Assembly: GCA_026874595.1 (NCBI GenBank)
Contig: CM049316.1
Span: 64,091,176-64,155,175 of the forward strand
Length of the DNA: 64,000 bases
DNA from: Sipunculus nudus
Taxonomy: Eukaryota > Annelida > Sipuncula > Golfingiida > Sipunculidae
Direction of reading: 5' to 3'
This document shows, piece by piece, positions 50,201 through 62,972 of the stretch (position 1 is its first letter; each line of letters starts with the position of its first letter). The notes beneath the pieces are model-generated. The model was not told where the DNA came from, ran no database searches, and saw only the letters and a program-made list of their open reading frames with translations. The translations under genes were made by a program, and so were the position numbers.

Positions 50201-53200
50201 ATAAAATCCCTTTTGAGACTGTCCTTGAAATACTTTCCTGTTGTATTTTGGTGCCCTTATCAAACTCTGACCTTTCAAAAATTTTGCTGCCATTTTAAAT
50301 ACAGACTAAAACCCAATTGTTGCAGTTTCAAATTCTGGAGTAAGGGGTTAATGAGAGCTCCAGTGCCCTCGAGTTACAAGATGGAGTGTTGATGTAGCCA
50401 TCAAGGCTTCAGACTTGTAAAACCCACTTGCGCCGTATCGGTCCTCTGAAATTAAGACCAGATAACTGGCTGCCAGAGTGCCTTAACATCTAGGTCTGAG
50501 GAACACATTACAAGGCCCCATGAGGATGCAAATATTTTCATAATTTTGACAATGCCTCAATCATGGCCTACTGATACACTGTTAATTGACATAAACCAGA
50601 CTAATCGTTATCATTTTTAGTGTACTTTCAAACAGCACCAAACATGAGTGAGAAAAGTTAACTCAGCATATTGGTAAACCCTGTTTGTTGAATTTCTGAC
50701 CTCATGAATACAGGCATGGCTCGCTTGGGTTACTAGATGCAGCCAACTTATACGCCATACAGGAAATGACTGGTTACCATAGGGATGGGGTTTCAGTTTT
50801 GGTTGTGAGTTCACATGTATTCTCTTGTCTTTAATCATCATTCATAGCATAAAATAAGATTATGGGCTGTTAACCACAATAAGAAATGCAACCACTGGAA
50901 GACTACTGCGATGCATTCATCAATATTGCTTGTATCACAACTCATGTAGGATAACCAGCCCCATTATCATTGCCTACCAAGTCAGGTTGTCACGGCTCAA
51001 ACCCCCCCCCCCCCCCCACACACACACACACCTTTTTATAAAATCCTCAGTCTGCCTCTGATTGCATCTTTTATAAGTGCCACACGCTTTTCAGGATCAG
51101 CACGTGACATTGTGAATACGTGCTTTTCAAAAATCAAAATACTTTAAAACATAAACAACTCCAAGCCCAGCAAAGGTAATAGGAAAAATTTATTTCTACA
51201 TGATTCATGGCATAGGCTGCCCTTTCAATTGAATATGCTCCTCTAAAAAGCGTTATGTCAAATACAAGTCTTATAATCCAGTTTGCCACTGTTTACAAAG
51301 GAGTAAAATCCAACCATGATCCATTGAATAATAAATTAATTTGCCATTTACTTGTAATTCTTTCCTGCAAATACAGTCTAATACATACATGTATGAAAAA
51401 GACCCCAATAAAACTATATACCTGTTTTCGATATTTTTCAACATCTGTCTCTCACCAGCTACTCCTCACAGTGTCCGTACACTTGTGGTCATGTACATTA
51501 CATTTGTTATGTATTTTCTTTCTTTCCAACTTGTTCATCTTGTTAACACAAGGTAGAACAAGTTTGAATGTAAGTAACAGGAATGCTGATGAAAGGAGTG
51601 CTCCTAAAATGCTGCTCATTTTAAGCTAGCATTCCATATATGTATGCAGTATGTATGTGTATGCAGTGTGCATGTGTAATGCAGCAGGAAAATGGATGCC
51701 TCTGACTCCATTTCTATGTATGCAGTACACATACATCAAAATCTGGCCTATAGAATGGAGCTGATGAGAAGTCATCTGCCAGAGAAATACCCACTCACTG
51801 ACACCAAATTTTAAAATTTCCATGTCCGTTACCATGCTTATGCATCTGAGCAATCAAAATGTGCTGCATAGGCATACGGATATACACATACGTTCTGCAT
51901 ACCCATATACTGAATCACTCCGATGTGTCCCATTCCTAGCTGCATACACATAGTTAATGCATATATACAGTATTCGCATATATGGAATACTACCTTCAGA
52001 CTGATGTAAAAGTCAACAGCAATATAGTACAAAAAGTGTCATATTTCTGACATTAACTGGCCCACAATTCATGACTGCCATATGAATGTAAACACATGTA
52101 AAGGAGTCTGATGTACACAGATCTTAAAAGAAGCCTGCCTTTTAAAAGTCCTCTTTGGTAATTAATCTTCAATACACTTGTCTGATGAGTGATGAGAATT
52201 TTTCTTTTTGCAAAATTAAGGACAAACATTTTTCTTATAAAAAAGTTACTCTTCACTCTAATTCTTGTACCTATGCCTATATACATATCCGAAGCTTTCA
52301 TACGGAACCAGCAGTTAAATCTTAACACAATTGCATCAGAAAAAAGAACACTACAGTATTTAAATCCTATTTACATAACAGAAATGACATACTGGACATT
52401 AATAATTAGGACAGCTTGAATGTGTTCATGACCAGCTCATAAACAACAGGAAAAAGCTAGCACTGCGTCAGAGTGCCACACTTATAGTACATTAATAAAG
52501 TTGGATATTGTTAACATCAATCAATCTCCATTACAAATGCCCCTTGTCATATATTTTCACTTTATGAGCTGAAATTCAGAAGTAACATATATAAAGTTGA
52601 TATGGAACAGGATATGAAATTACAATATTTAACATTACAAAGCACACTGTATTTGTTAATTTATGGAGCACAGGCTTGTACAAAACTGCAGTTTGTGATC
52701 TCTGATAATGCAAATGTGTTTGCTATCATCATCTCAACACTTTTTTCCCACACATGGAATGGTTCCCTACTTATTTATGGCCTCCACACAATAATGAAAC
52801 ATTAAGCTAGGCCAGGCCAATATACTACTTCCATTTACAAACATAAAGATATAGCAAATATGATCACCATTGCTAGCTGCATAGGTGTTTATTTAGTTAC
52901 CTTCTTGCCCACCAGGTGTCACTCAAATACAAATTCATTCAACATTCTCTACTGGAGCAGATCATTTTCTCTTACACAGCAAGGATTTAAGACAAAATGG
53001 TGCCCAGGGTGAATATTTAAGATAATCCTAATTTATTCACCTCTATATATTATATTAAACCAAATTACATGCAAGTACTATCAAGGCTTATTTAGCAATA
53101 GATTATGTTACAACATTTCACCTCTTGGGAGTACTGAATGTAACTGTCTGTGGCATGGAGAGTACCTTGCATTAGTTATAAAAGCTATTTTTACACTCCT

Positions 53201-53799
53201 AGTAAAAAATAAGTAAATGTTTTCACAAGACAGGGTGTAGGGTTTAGCCTAGTGGTCAAGGCAGACTTTTTGGGATTTAGGAAAAGGAGGGGTCCAATCC
53301 AGGAGGACTTATGACTAAGCCCCAAAAAAAGGTACTCCCTTGATCTGATTAAGGGGGTCCAGGGTGCAAGAATTGGGCTGCCACTGGTAAAAAAGTTGTG
53401 GCAGCTGAAGGGAGGGGGGGGGGGGTCCGGACCGCTCCTGGATCCATTCCTGCATAAGGCACCATGCTTGATAAACTGGACAAGAAGTCAGATGATCGCC
53501 ACACACAGAAATGGCAGAAATGGTTAACTGAGAAGGTTTTAGAAATGATCACAAGAATCTTACAAGATGTAATATGATGTTCTATGGGCTTGTGTGGGAA
53601 TCAAACCTGGGGCCAATGGCACACAAATCCAGTAATCCAACTTCTTGACCAATCAAAGCAAGAGTCACTGGTGAGACTTAACTGTCCACCTTTATATACA
53701 CATGTTACAACTAGTATATAGTACTCCAATCTAAGCTGGGTGATCTAGACCCTTAATCTTAAAATATAATTATACAAGTACAACAAAACAAAGAAATAA
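50201..53799. other. Intergenic DNA, no gene seen
   Basis: No exon was recognised on either strand. A C run joined to (CA)n lies at 51002-51031. A TATGTATGCAGT-rich patch lies at 51630-51740. A 124-codon frame at 51255-51629 has no recognisable motif and was not called. Confidence 0.5.
51002..51031. repeat. Poly(C)-(CA)n compound microsatellite
   Basis: About 16 C bases are followed by seven CA units. Confidence 0.9.
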
Positions 53800-54135
53800 G
53801 GCCAAAATAAAAAAAAGATATGGTTCTCAGGCACTTTTTTTCAGAAATCAATGCGAGCGGGCGCTTTTTTAATTTTGATTTTTTGGTATGTTTCGATAAA
53901 AATGTCAAATGATAAGGGAAAAGCATGAAAATAACAGTTTTATTTTGCTAAATAAGTAAAAGCACTACAAAACAAAGGAAATTGTATGGTTTTATCTTCT
54001 TGAAAGAAATGTCGAAGCAGCATCTGCTCAAATTTGGAAAGTTTTTATTGAAAATCAAAATAAAAAGTTTTGATGCGAGGGTTCAAAATTGATGCGGGCG
54101 GTGCCTGAGAACCATACCTTTAATTTTTTTTGGCC
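53800..54135 (+). mobile_element. GGCC-ended MITE, copy 4, with TAA duplication
   Basis: A full-length 336-bp copy. The ends are GGCCAAAATAAAAAAAAGAT, then ATGGTTCTCAGGCAC, and the inverse GTGCCTGAGAACCATACC ... TTTTGGCC, flanked by TAA on both sides (53797-53799, 54136-54138). Differences from copy 1 are scattered point changes. Confidence 0.88.
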
Positions 54136-56390
54136 TAATAATGATTTGTTAACATTAGTCAACCATCAGATACAAACTGCACAACAAATATTTATCCAGA
54201 TAAATTCACAAGCAGGGATACATAATAAAGCTGGATGAATAATTCCTAAAACTACAGAAAAATTCATCAAAAGTATAAATCAGTTGTATTCATGCTCATG
54301 TAAAATGTGAACATCACAGTTCTGCAGGGTTGCATTTGTTTCAACAGCACTGCCCCCTGTTGGTACACAGGAGTACTAACTGAAGATGCTGCATTTAAAC
54401 TCCACTACTAACACAGCAGTAAAACACTGCCGTCTTTCTGTATCTCCTTCGCTTAAACCACTGCTTTGTATAGCAAGAGTCGCCAGGTTTCACCACCAGG
54501 GCTGGCATGGGCAATTAATTGTAATTAGACCAATTAAGAGTGTGGAATCACAATGTGCATCCAACTCACAAGTTTAAAACCTGCGACATCCGCTCTCATT
54601 GGGATTATAATGGTAAATGAAACAATTTAAGGCAATATGTGCTTACACAGATGGTAATTCTCCTTGAACAAATGTGACCTGGAATACTTAATAGATGACA
54701 CAAAATCACCAAAATTCAGGCATGGGGCAGTTTATGAATATATATGCAAAATAAAAAACAGAAGGACAATACACCATTCAATAACATAAAAGCAATTTTA
54801 GTTCAACAAATTTGACCTGATTTATATGTTCCACTCTTATGGAGTTTCACAGGATGCTTTCACTAAATTTCAGGATGCAAGCTTAAAAGTGCTGTTTTTC
54901 CAGGACTTTCCCGGCCTGGACTATGATAAAGTACATATTTGAGGATCACCCATGAAATGGAGGGGTACAAACACTGATGCATCTATGCATCTCCTGGAAG
55001 GTCAACACATAGCAATTACTGTGTCCTAGCAAATGACCTTCTCACTGGTCATTTCAGAAAAAAAATCACCTATTTATGGGCAAATGGCTAGTTCAGGAAA
55101 AAAAGTCCAGATTTTCAAATTTAAGTTTCTTTTTATGGTGTGGCTATAAAAAGGGGATCTACAGTAAATATATACTGCTCCAGATGATGCTATACTGACA
55201 TCATTTTGCTGATTAGATCCATTTCATCATAATTGCAACAAGGTGAATTCTTTTCTAATTCTACAAAGATATGAGGTAAACTGGTGGATGATTTCAAAAG
55301 CTGTCATAAAACCAACATTATAGCATTCTGAACATTTTAACACTTCATGACTTTAAGAATTTAAAGGGCAAAAATTACATAATTTTAGTACAAAAGGATT
55401 TTGTAAAGGAGACAGAAAAAATACTCCTACACATTCTGCCATGAATATATAGCACCATTTACAGTTAATATTTGCGAGTTTGTAGAAGGGATAATACTGA
55501 AAGAGTGTGAATGTATAAAAAATAGTACATGAATTATCACAAAAAAACACACACCAAACAATAACCAAACCACACAAAAAACAAATTGTCTGAAACTTTT
55601 GACCACAGCAGACACCACTGACCACAGTGGAACAAAAGTCCTCTGTTTTGTCTACAGAGGACTTATTATTAAGAAGGATTCTCTAGTTCCATAAAAATCA
55701 GCTGTACCCATCATGTGTGTGTTTTTTAATCTAGTTCATATCCTCCAGTAAACTTTGTATCTGAAATATTAGTCATGACAGTTCAAACTGAATGCTATTA
55801 CACAACCTAGAGTGGCAACAGGACACGTGGCTCTGGTATAATATGTCACCATTTACAATGGCAATTTTGTCTTTTTAAGTGCATTTGTATGAGCCTTGAC
55901 GCTGCTGCTGTGTGAGTAAACAACAGATTACTTGTCTGATGCACAGACATACCACACCTGTGCATTATTTGGCCAGTTGAGCATTGGGGGCTATGGCAGT
56001 GTTGAAACTTTTGTGATTCCCCTTCTCCTTCCCAGTGCCCCACATCAGTGTCACTTTATACTCTAAATGACTGATGTGTTCACATTCTATTTACCTCACT
56101 TTGTAAATTTCAACCATGTAAACCAAGAACCATAGGGTAGTGTTCTCCAAATCACCAAAAGTCACAATAAAATCAAGCAAATTCAAGGAATTTATGTCCC
56201 CAGCTTCCACCTTCAAGTCTGGGATGTTTTTTAAGTCTTTGGTGACTAAGTACAAATAGTTTTAACCACGCTCAAAGTATGGCAGCACCTGGCAGTTACT
56301 GCAAAAAATTCAAGTATTTTATGTCCATTGCTAGCGACACCTGTTGGTGATTAGTGAAACTAAATATGCTGATTCATCATATAAAAATGA
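54136..56390. other. Intergenic DNA, no gene seen
   Basis: A patch at 54410-54560 (CACTGCTTTGTATAGCAAG, CACCACCAGGGCTGGCA, GACCAAT) resembles one at 57730-57860. Otherwise no structure was recognised. Confidence 0.45.
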
Positions 56391-56419
56391 AACATCATAT
56401 TGTATCATTATCTGGTTAG

Positions 56420-57070
56420 ACAGACACTCCTAAACCAATCCCAACCAAGGTAAGCATGAGAGCAATCAGTGACCCAAGTTTGAATGAAATCGTAAACAAT
56501 TTAGAAAAGTTATTGCACAGAAACGATAACCTGATGGATGGACAGACACACAGACAGACAAGAGGGACAGAGAGAAAAACCCAAATCAATGTCCCCTGTT
56601 CCTTCCAAGGAAGGGGGGGGACAAAAAAAGAGAGCCCCAAATGAGTGCATAATGTCTTGTGATGTCTGACCTCATTAAATATGTGTGGATTTTTTTAATA
56701 CTTAAATCCAGTGAGAATCTCTATTCTTAACTATTTATGAGTTTCATGAAAATCCATCAGATTTCGGAAAGTCCAGACAGTGCCATCAAAGATTGGTGAT
56801 CAATGACCTCATTAAATATGCAAAGATCTACTGGAAAATCAACCTTCGGTGAAATATAATATTGGTTAACATTTCTACTGAGTTTCTTAAAATTCCACCA
56901 TATTCCTGGTAAGTAATTGGTATTGCAATACCACAAAAACGCCTGGTGACCTCTGACCTCATTTTATATGCCTGGATTTTGCCTAAAATCAAACTTGGTC
57001 AAGATAATCTATTGGTTAATAGAGTTTTGTGAACATCCATCAAAGCCCAGGTAAGTTATCTGGAGACACT
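56420..57070 (-). repeat. Dispersed repeat with internal units, inverted copy
   Basis: The + strand shows TGACCTCATTAAATATG repeated near 56668 and 56803 and GACCTCATTTTATATGCC at 56953. Its complement is the CATATTTAATGAGGTCA text of 4490-4740 and 18330-18500. The left edge, CCAATCCCAACCAAGGTAAG CATGAGAGCAATCA with a GACAGACAGA run, is nearly repeated at 63640-63795, so that is another copy's edge. Confidence 0.5.
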
Positions 57071-58204
57071 ATATAGGCTGGCAGATAGACTTGGGATATA
57101 CCATGGTACGTCCCATCTACAACAGGTATCTGATTGTTGCTAGGTAGAAATTCTAGCCTATTATAACTGCTGCCATCTGGTGAGTAAATTCATAACTAAA
57201 TCAATGATACTAATGGCAGAGGACTGTTTACACAAACTGTATGTTATAAAATTTGTGTTCAATATCTATTATGGTGATTTAAACTAAATGATTTTTAATA
57301 ATGAGACAGCAGTATCACTCTTCATCTTCATCTCGGTAGTTGTATTAATTATAGTCTGAAAGTGTGATGTTTGCTCTTGAAACTGAATACATTACAGCAG
57401 TTACACTGATGATTAATTCCCCTCTGGCCACAAATGATGAAAACAGAAAATCAATGAAATCATGCTGAAACAGCACTGATGTAAACAAAAAGATACAAAT
57501 CTTCTTCCTAAGAACCTCCAGGTTAAGTAAACAGACTGGATATTTTAATTTAAGCTGTAACTAGATGTGTAATCCATACAGGCAATAAGTTACATTGTAG
57601 CACCATTTAAAATATAAGCAAAAATGCACTTTAAGGCCTCTAATACCACATTTACATAACAATGACTCAAATCAAAATATACGCTTCTCAGCCAGTGGTT
57701 GTATACTACCATTGTCCCAGACATCCTGTAACTGCTGCTTTGTATGACAAGGTTCTCTTGGCATGACCACCAGGGTGGGCACAGAGCAAAGAATCGTTAT
57801 CAGACCAAAGAGAGCATGGTATCACACTGTTCATCCAGTTCCAATTTTTAACACTGGTTCTGGCACAGTGCCAAGAAACAGACCAATGAGAGCATATGTC
57901 TTGGTGTAATCGGGCCAATGACAGCAGGTGTCACACTGGAGCTTGATGCACATTGCGATACTATGCTCTCACTGGTCTGATTTCAAATGTTTGCTCTGTG
58001 CTATCAGCAGTTACACTGTAGGCTCTCTGGGACGATTGCCGCGTATAACCGCTGTATCAGGAGTGTAGTATAAAATAAGGGATTTACAAATGTATACAAC
58101 AACTATGTAGAACACAAATTAGTATAATTTTGCTCCAGAAATACCTTTCCTACAATAAACCTGGGGCCCCTTTATCAAAAGATAACTGATATTGCACAAC
58201 TTGC
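57071..58204. other. Intergenic DNA, with a short GACCAATGAGAGCA repeat
   Basis: Variants of GACCAATGAGAGCA and GTATCACACTG recur four times between 57800 and 57990. No exon was recognised. Confidence 0.45.
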
Positions 58205-58210
58205 TTTATT
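58205..58210 (-). promoter_or_regulatory. Possible poly(A) signal AATAAA of the importin-4-like gene
   Basis: This is the first AATAAA hexamer I find on the - strand downstream of the stop, about 490 bp past it. That would give a 3' UTR of ordinary length. In AT-rich DNA such hexamers are common by chance. Confidence 0.3.
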
Positions 58211-58697
58211 TCCTATTTTCCCTGATATTATATATACTCATGCAGTTATATGTGAATTATGAAAACACTTGTGGGACACATTCAGATATGTATCCATTAG
58301 GGTAGTATTATGGTCTTCAGGGACCATGTCCAAATCCTCAAACTATAATCTGATGTAAGAAAGAACGGCCCAACAGGGCCCCAGCATGTCAGGAACAAGG
58401 GGTCAGAGCCAGTATTGTTGCATTTTTGTTTAAAAACTAATAGATCACTATTGCTCTGTGGTTGGTTGGTGAATATATTCCACCCTGGCTTCAATAAAAT
58501 AGCCTAAATGTCATATTAGGTCAAAGGAGCTGGACCAAATGGGGGTGGAATATGGCCTATTATTTACTAAAAGTAGCATGCAGGAGAGACCTCTAGTGGG
58601 GATGACATGAAGCTCAGGACCTGTGGCTGCTGAACACAGGGACAACTGTAGTTGGGGTTCACACACTGAGATTGCTTTCCCGTATATGCAGGCCCCA

Positions 58698-58846
58698 TTA
58701 TGCCTGCGGTCCATTCTGCAGTGTAGTGAAGTACTGCGACAGCTCTGCGGCAGCCTCTGGTGATATGTTACCGACCCCTGCAGACCACACCTCTGGGTGA
58801 TTGTGCTGAATGTCATGAAGAAGCTCCACTAAGATCTGCTCTATCT
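58698..58846 (-). CDS. IPO4: Importin-4-like terminal coding exon
   Basis: This 149-bp exon on the - strand follows TCTTACAG. After completing Glu it encodes IEQILVELLHDIQHNHPEVW, SAGVGNISPEAAAELSQYFT and TLQNGPQA, then TAA at 58700-58698. The last helix resembles the C-terminal helix of importin-4 and importin-5. The three-exon phase agreement makes chance very unlikely. Confidence 0.87.
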
Positions 58847-61635
58847 CTGTAAGATAAAAAAGTCGAATCATGCGGCAGCTATAATGTTTTAGATGCTGTT
58901 CATCTGTGTATGTTAATAAATTCTAGCTTCTCGCTTAAATCAAGGGGGAGATTTCTACGAATAACCTCCAAATGGCAAGCATATCTCTGGTATAAGAAGA
59001 GGTAATGTGTTAGTCAATTTTAAATACTGCTCCATAAAACTAAGAAACAGATATGTTTATGCTGACAAGCTAAATCTTTCAGTAAAATAAAACAGAAAAA
59101 TAAATGATTCCTAGATTCCTAGACATTAGTCATGATACGACACAGTTAATGCCTTCAGAAGTGTATACAGGGATGTGCGAACAAAAAATGAGAGGCATTT
59201 TGTGAATATTTAATTTCAAAACTTGGCTACTTTATATTGTCCTGCAGTTTGAGATTTAGATGTGTTGTTAAAACCTCTTGAATAAAACAAGGCTGTTTTA
59301 TTTTGGGATTGGAGACATCCTCACCCAAACTGTTGTGGAATGTTGAACACTCAGAGATCTTTAAATCTAAGTAATATTGTATTTATTCCATGTGTTTATA
59401 GACTTGAAAACCTGCATGTATACATCTGTTGACTGATACAGCTCCTATGCTGCAATATTTAAAATCTTATATATTATAAGGATATGTTATATAACTAGAT
59501 ATTTCTTGGCACCTGCGTGCCATAGTATCGCCAGACAATTAATCCCCCCTCCTCCCCTTTAAGAATAGGCCCCCCATCTTCAGCAACAATTAATATCAGA
59601 CCACACTCATAGAAAAGGTCATGACCCCAATTTCAATATACATCATCCCCTAACCCATGTCTATGTATATGCATAATATGAAAGAAATCTTCCATTAGTT
59701 TTTTACTTATAATGCTCACAGTACTGTTAAGTGGGAATGATGGGGTATTAAATGGCACGAAAAACAAGAAAAAGAACAACAGGTGGCGCTACCAGTTTCC
59801 GGTACATGACAACACTATCCAAGATCTTCGGTCAAGTTGATTTTTGGACCAATCAATGCATCCTTTATTGTGATATTAATGATTTTGTGTGATTTTCACA
59901 ATATATGGCAATATTCAAGGTCAAGGCCACTCTCATAGGAAAGGTCATGACCCCAATTTTAATAAACATCATCCCATAACCCATGTCCATGTATATGCAT
60001 AATATGAAAGAAATCTGTCTGATAGTTTTTGACTTATAATGCTCACAGTACTGTTAAGTGGTAATGATAGAGGTATTAAACAGCAGGAAAACAAGAAAAA
60101 GAATGACAGATGGCGCCACTTGTTTCCATTACATGACATTACTATCCAAGAACTTCGGTCAAGTTGATTTTTGGACCAATCCATGCATCCCTTATTGAGA
60201 AATTAATGATTTTGTGTGATTTTCACCATTTATGGCAATATTCAAGGTCAGGGCCACTCTCATAGGAAAGGTCATGACCCCAATTTAAATAAACATCTTC
60301 CCATAAACCATATCTATGTATATGCATAATATCAAAGAAATCTGTCCATTAGTTTTTGACTTATAATGCTCACAGTACTGTTAAGTGGGAATGATGGGGT
60401 ATTAAATGGCACGAAAAACAAGAAAAAGAATAACAGGTGGCCCTACCAGTTTCCGGTACATGACAACACTATCCAAGATCTTCGGTCAAGTTGATTTTTG
60501 GACCAATCAATGCATCCTTTATTGTGATATTAATGATTTTGTGTGATTTTCACAATATATGGCAATATTCAAGGTCAAGGCCACTCTCATAGGAAAGGTC
60601 ATGACCCCAATTTAAATAAACATCATCCCATAACCCATGTCCATGTATATGCATAATATGAAAGAAATCTGTCTGATAGTTTTTGACTTATAATGCTCAC
60701 AGTACTGTTAAGTGGTAATGATAGAGGTATTACACAGCAGGAAAACAAGAAAAAAAATGACAGGTGGCGCCACTTGTTTCCATTACATGACATTACTATC
60801 CAAGAACTTCGGTCAAGTTGATTTTTGGACCAATCCATGCATCCCTTATTGAGAAATTAATGATTTTGTGTGATTTTCACCATTTATGGCAATATTCAAG
60901 GTCAGGGCCACTCTCATAGGAAAGGTCATGACCCCAATTTAAATAAACATCATCCCATAAACCATATCTATGTATATGCATAATATCAAAGAAATCTGTC
61001 CATTAGTTTTTGACTTATAATGCTCACAGTACTGTCAAGTAGCAATTTTGGGGGTATTAAAAGTCATGAAAACAAGTGAAGAATAATAGGTGGTGCCACC
61101 AGTTTCTGGACCATGACAACCCTATCCATGATCTTCCATCAACTTGATTTTGGGATCAATCCATGCAAGATTTCTTGAGATATTTAAGAATTTGTGTGAT
61201 TTTCCCTAAAATTGGACCTATTCAAGGTCAAGGTCACTCTCCTAGTCAAGGTCATGACCTCATTTTAAATAGGCGTCCTCCCCTCACCCATATCTATACA
61301 TATACCAAGCTTGGTAAAGATCTGTGAAATATTTTTGGAGTTATAGTGCCAACAAGATTTATATGCTGCGGTGGCAGCAGGACCGGCTTGAAATCATAGT
61401 ATCCCCTGACTACCATCCAGTTAGCCAACATCATATACCCATTATCATATTTATTATTTAATACATCTACATCTTAACGAGAACAAGCAGATTCTTGTCT
61501 CCTATAGGCAAAAATAAGAAAGATTTAATATTATAATGGCACTCTTTGATTTACAGGTAACAGAAAATATATGTTATTATTTATAATATCAATCTTCAGT
61601 GGCATTTATTTATCTTCAAGCGTGGATGGGGGATA

Positions 61636-61696
<61 letters not shown>

Positions 61697-62751
61697 ACCT
61701 TTACTGCAATTAAATATAAGGTTTTACAAAATAAGGTATTATGTTTCCAGTATTCCAAAATAGGTTAATTCTTAACCAGGTTTAGATATATTATATTTCA
61801 TAGTAAACCCATAAACTGAACTCAGGTCTAGAACTCTAAAATTGATCCATTTCATTTCGAATATACACATATTATTATCTGAATAGCAGGGAGGATGAAT
61901 GCACTGAATATCCCCCATATATTGACGCTCCTATCAATCTTTTCCCTTTCGTCTTTTAAACTAAGATATGGGTCTTGTAGATTACATACAAAAAATACCA
62001 ATGAAGCTCTAGTATAATGTTTGTAATTTATGAATCATAGAAGATATTTGTAATGACATGTGTACTGACCTGGTTTTAGCTGCTTTTTACCAAACACCTG
62101 TACTGAAACCCCAAGGAGCTGTGGGAGACCTTGGAGTAACTGAAAACAAAAATGTTTTTATTATAAATATTCTCATTATCTGTCTTCATATAATTTATAT
62201 AAATAATATTCATAATAGTAAAATTACTTTAAAAGATTATTTCCCCAAACAAAATGTCCTGAAAAATGTTAATTTGTACTCATAATTACTCATAATTCTT
62301 GGTCCCAAATATATGATCCCTGGAGGTAACTTAGAATTTCACAAATACAACCACTCCCAAACTAAGACCACTTTGGTCAATCCCCAAGGTGGTGATTATT
62401 GTGGAGTTTCCCTGTATCATCACAAGTGGTCCTAGCAGTAAATAAAAATGCCTTCAATTTTACTTGCTGGACTCAGCATCCAACTGTGACATTTTTGAAA
62501 GTCACCAAACTCAACCAAGCAATGAAAATAACATCAAAATATCCCTTAGCTCCCTATGTAAAAATTAGGCACCATATTTGTATCTAGCATACAGTGATTA
62601 CAGAATGTCAAATTATGTGTTATATGAATACCACTTTAAGACTCACTAGTTCTGGTTTGGCTTTGTAGACTTCCACGAGGCATTTGTACACAGTCTCATT
62701 TTCTTCCATGTCCACCCCTAGAGGGAGACACTGTAGCACCACTGGCAGAAC
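58698..62751 (-). CDS. IPO4: Importin-beta family nuclear transport receptor, probably importin-4, 5'-partial, three exons
   Basis: Importin-4 is a HEAT-repeat karyopherin that binds RanGTP and carries cargoes such as histones and ribosomal proteins into the nucleus. Three - strand exons (62751-62647, 62139-62070, 58846-58698) join in frame to 106 residues and TAA. All introns are GT-AG. The product starts VLPVVLQCLPLGVDMEENET and ends with a helix-rich C terminus, PEAAAELSQYFTTLQNGPQA. It aligns almost without gaps to the C terminus of vertebrate importin-4 as I remember it (VLAALLHALPL, then PELL, LLTFLAKQH and an AQELQ-type last helix). Importin-5 is the main alternative, since its end also has an LSPE-type last helix. 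The upstream exons, with most of the roughly 1000-residue protein, lie beyond 64000. The gene converges on G-alpha-s. Confidence 0.8.
59495..61412 (-). mobile_element. Helitron-like element family A, copy 5, long tandem array
   Basis: On the - strand it ends with hairpin GGCAC...GTGCC (59508-59521) and CTAG|T (59495). The 5' end near 61412 keeps GGGGATACTATGATTTCAAG but has lost part of the TCCCCAGAC hairpin. The body is five units of about 327 bp, arranged as a 654-bp higher-order dimer. The blocks at 59947-60273 and 60601-60927 are almost identical. It lies in the last intron of the importin-4-like gene, in the same orientation. Confidence 0.8.
61640..61689. repeat. (AT)n microsatellite
   Basis: An uninterrupted AT run of about 50 bp within the importin-4-like intron. 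Confidence 0.95.
62070..62139 (-). CDS. IPO4: Importin-4-like exon (penultimate)
   Basis: This 70-bp exon on the - strand lies between GTTTTCAG and GTCAGT. It encodes LLQGLPQLLGVSVQVFGKKQ then LKP plus the first base of a Glu codon, completed by AG in the last exon. The intron to the last exon is 3223 bp and contains a Helitron-like element of about 1.9 kb. The upstream intron is only 507 bp. Confidence 0.85.
62647..62751 (-). CDS. IPO4: Importin-4-like exon (third from 3' end)
   Basis: This 105-bp exon on the - strand is preceded by TACTTACAG and followed by GTGAGT. It is exactly 35 codons: VLPVVLQCLPLGVDMEENET, then VYKCLVEVYKAKPEL. The pattern of hydrophobic residues fits a HEAT repeat helix pair. 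Both ends are in phase 0, so the exon is in register with the next. Confidence 0.85.
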
Positions 62752-62857
62752 CTGTAAGTACAAACAATTCAAAATTACCTTCTTTGTTCAAATCATATTT
62801 ATATTGAGATGTATGAATAGCCATGCTGGTTCATTGTATACAGATATAGAACATAAT

Positions 62858-62972
62858 ACACAGAAGTCAGATCACTCCATATGGGAATCAAACCCATGAC
62901 CTTCTGATTGCAAACAACCAGCAATGGGAAGGTTATTGGTTCAATTCCCATACCGAGTGATCAGACTTGTTT
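62858..62972. repeat. Inverted repeat with tRNA-like arms
   Basis: GTCAGATCACTCCATATGGG, then AATCAAACCC, is the inverse of GGTTCAATTCCCATACCGAG, then TGATCAGAC. GGTTCAATTCCC resembles a tRNA B-box/T-arm. The loop is about 45 bp. It could be a small SINE-derived or fold-back element. Confidence 0.6.

Noticed and set aside
51255-51629. 124-codon open frame on the + strand
   Set aside because: Low-complexity composition, no motif, no splice context, and overlapping frames of similar length. It is consistent with chance.
59969-60838. Two almost identical 71-codon frames on the - strand
   Set aside because: They are the same stretch of two copies of a 654-bp repeat unit within a Helitron-like element, not a gene pair.
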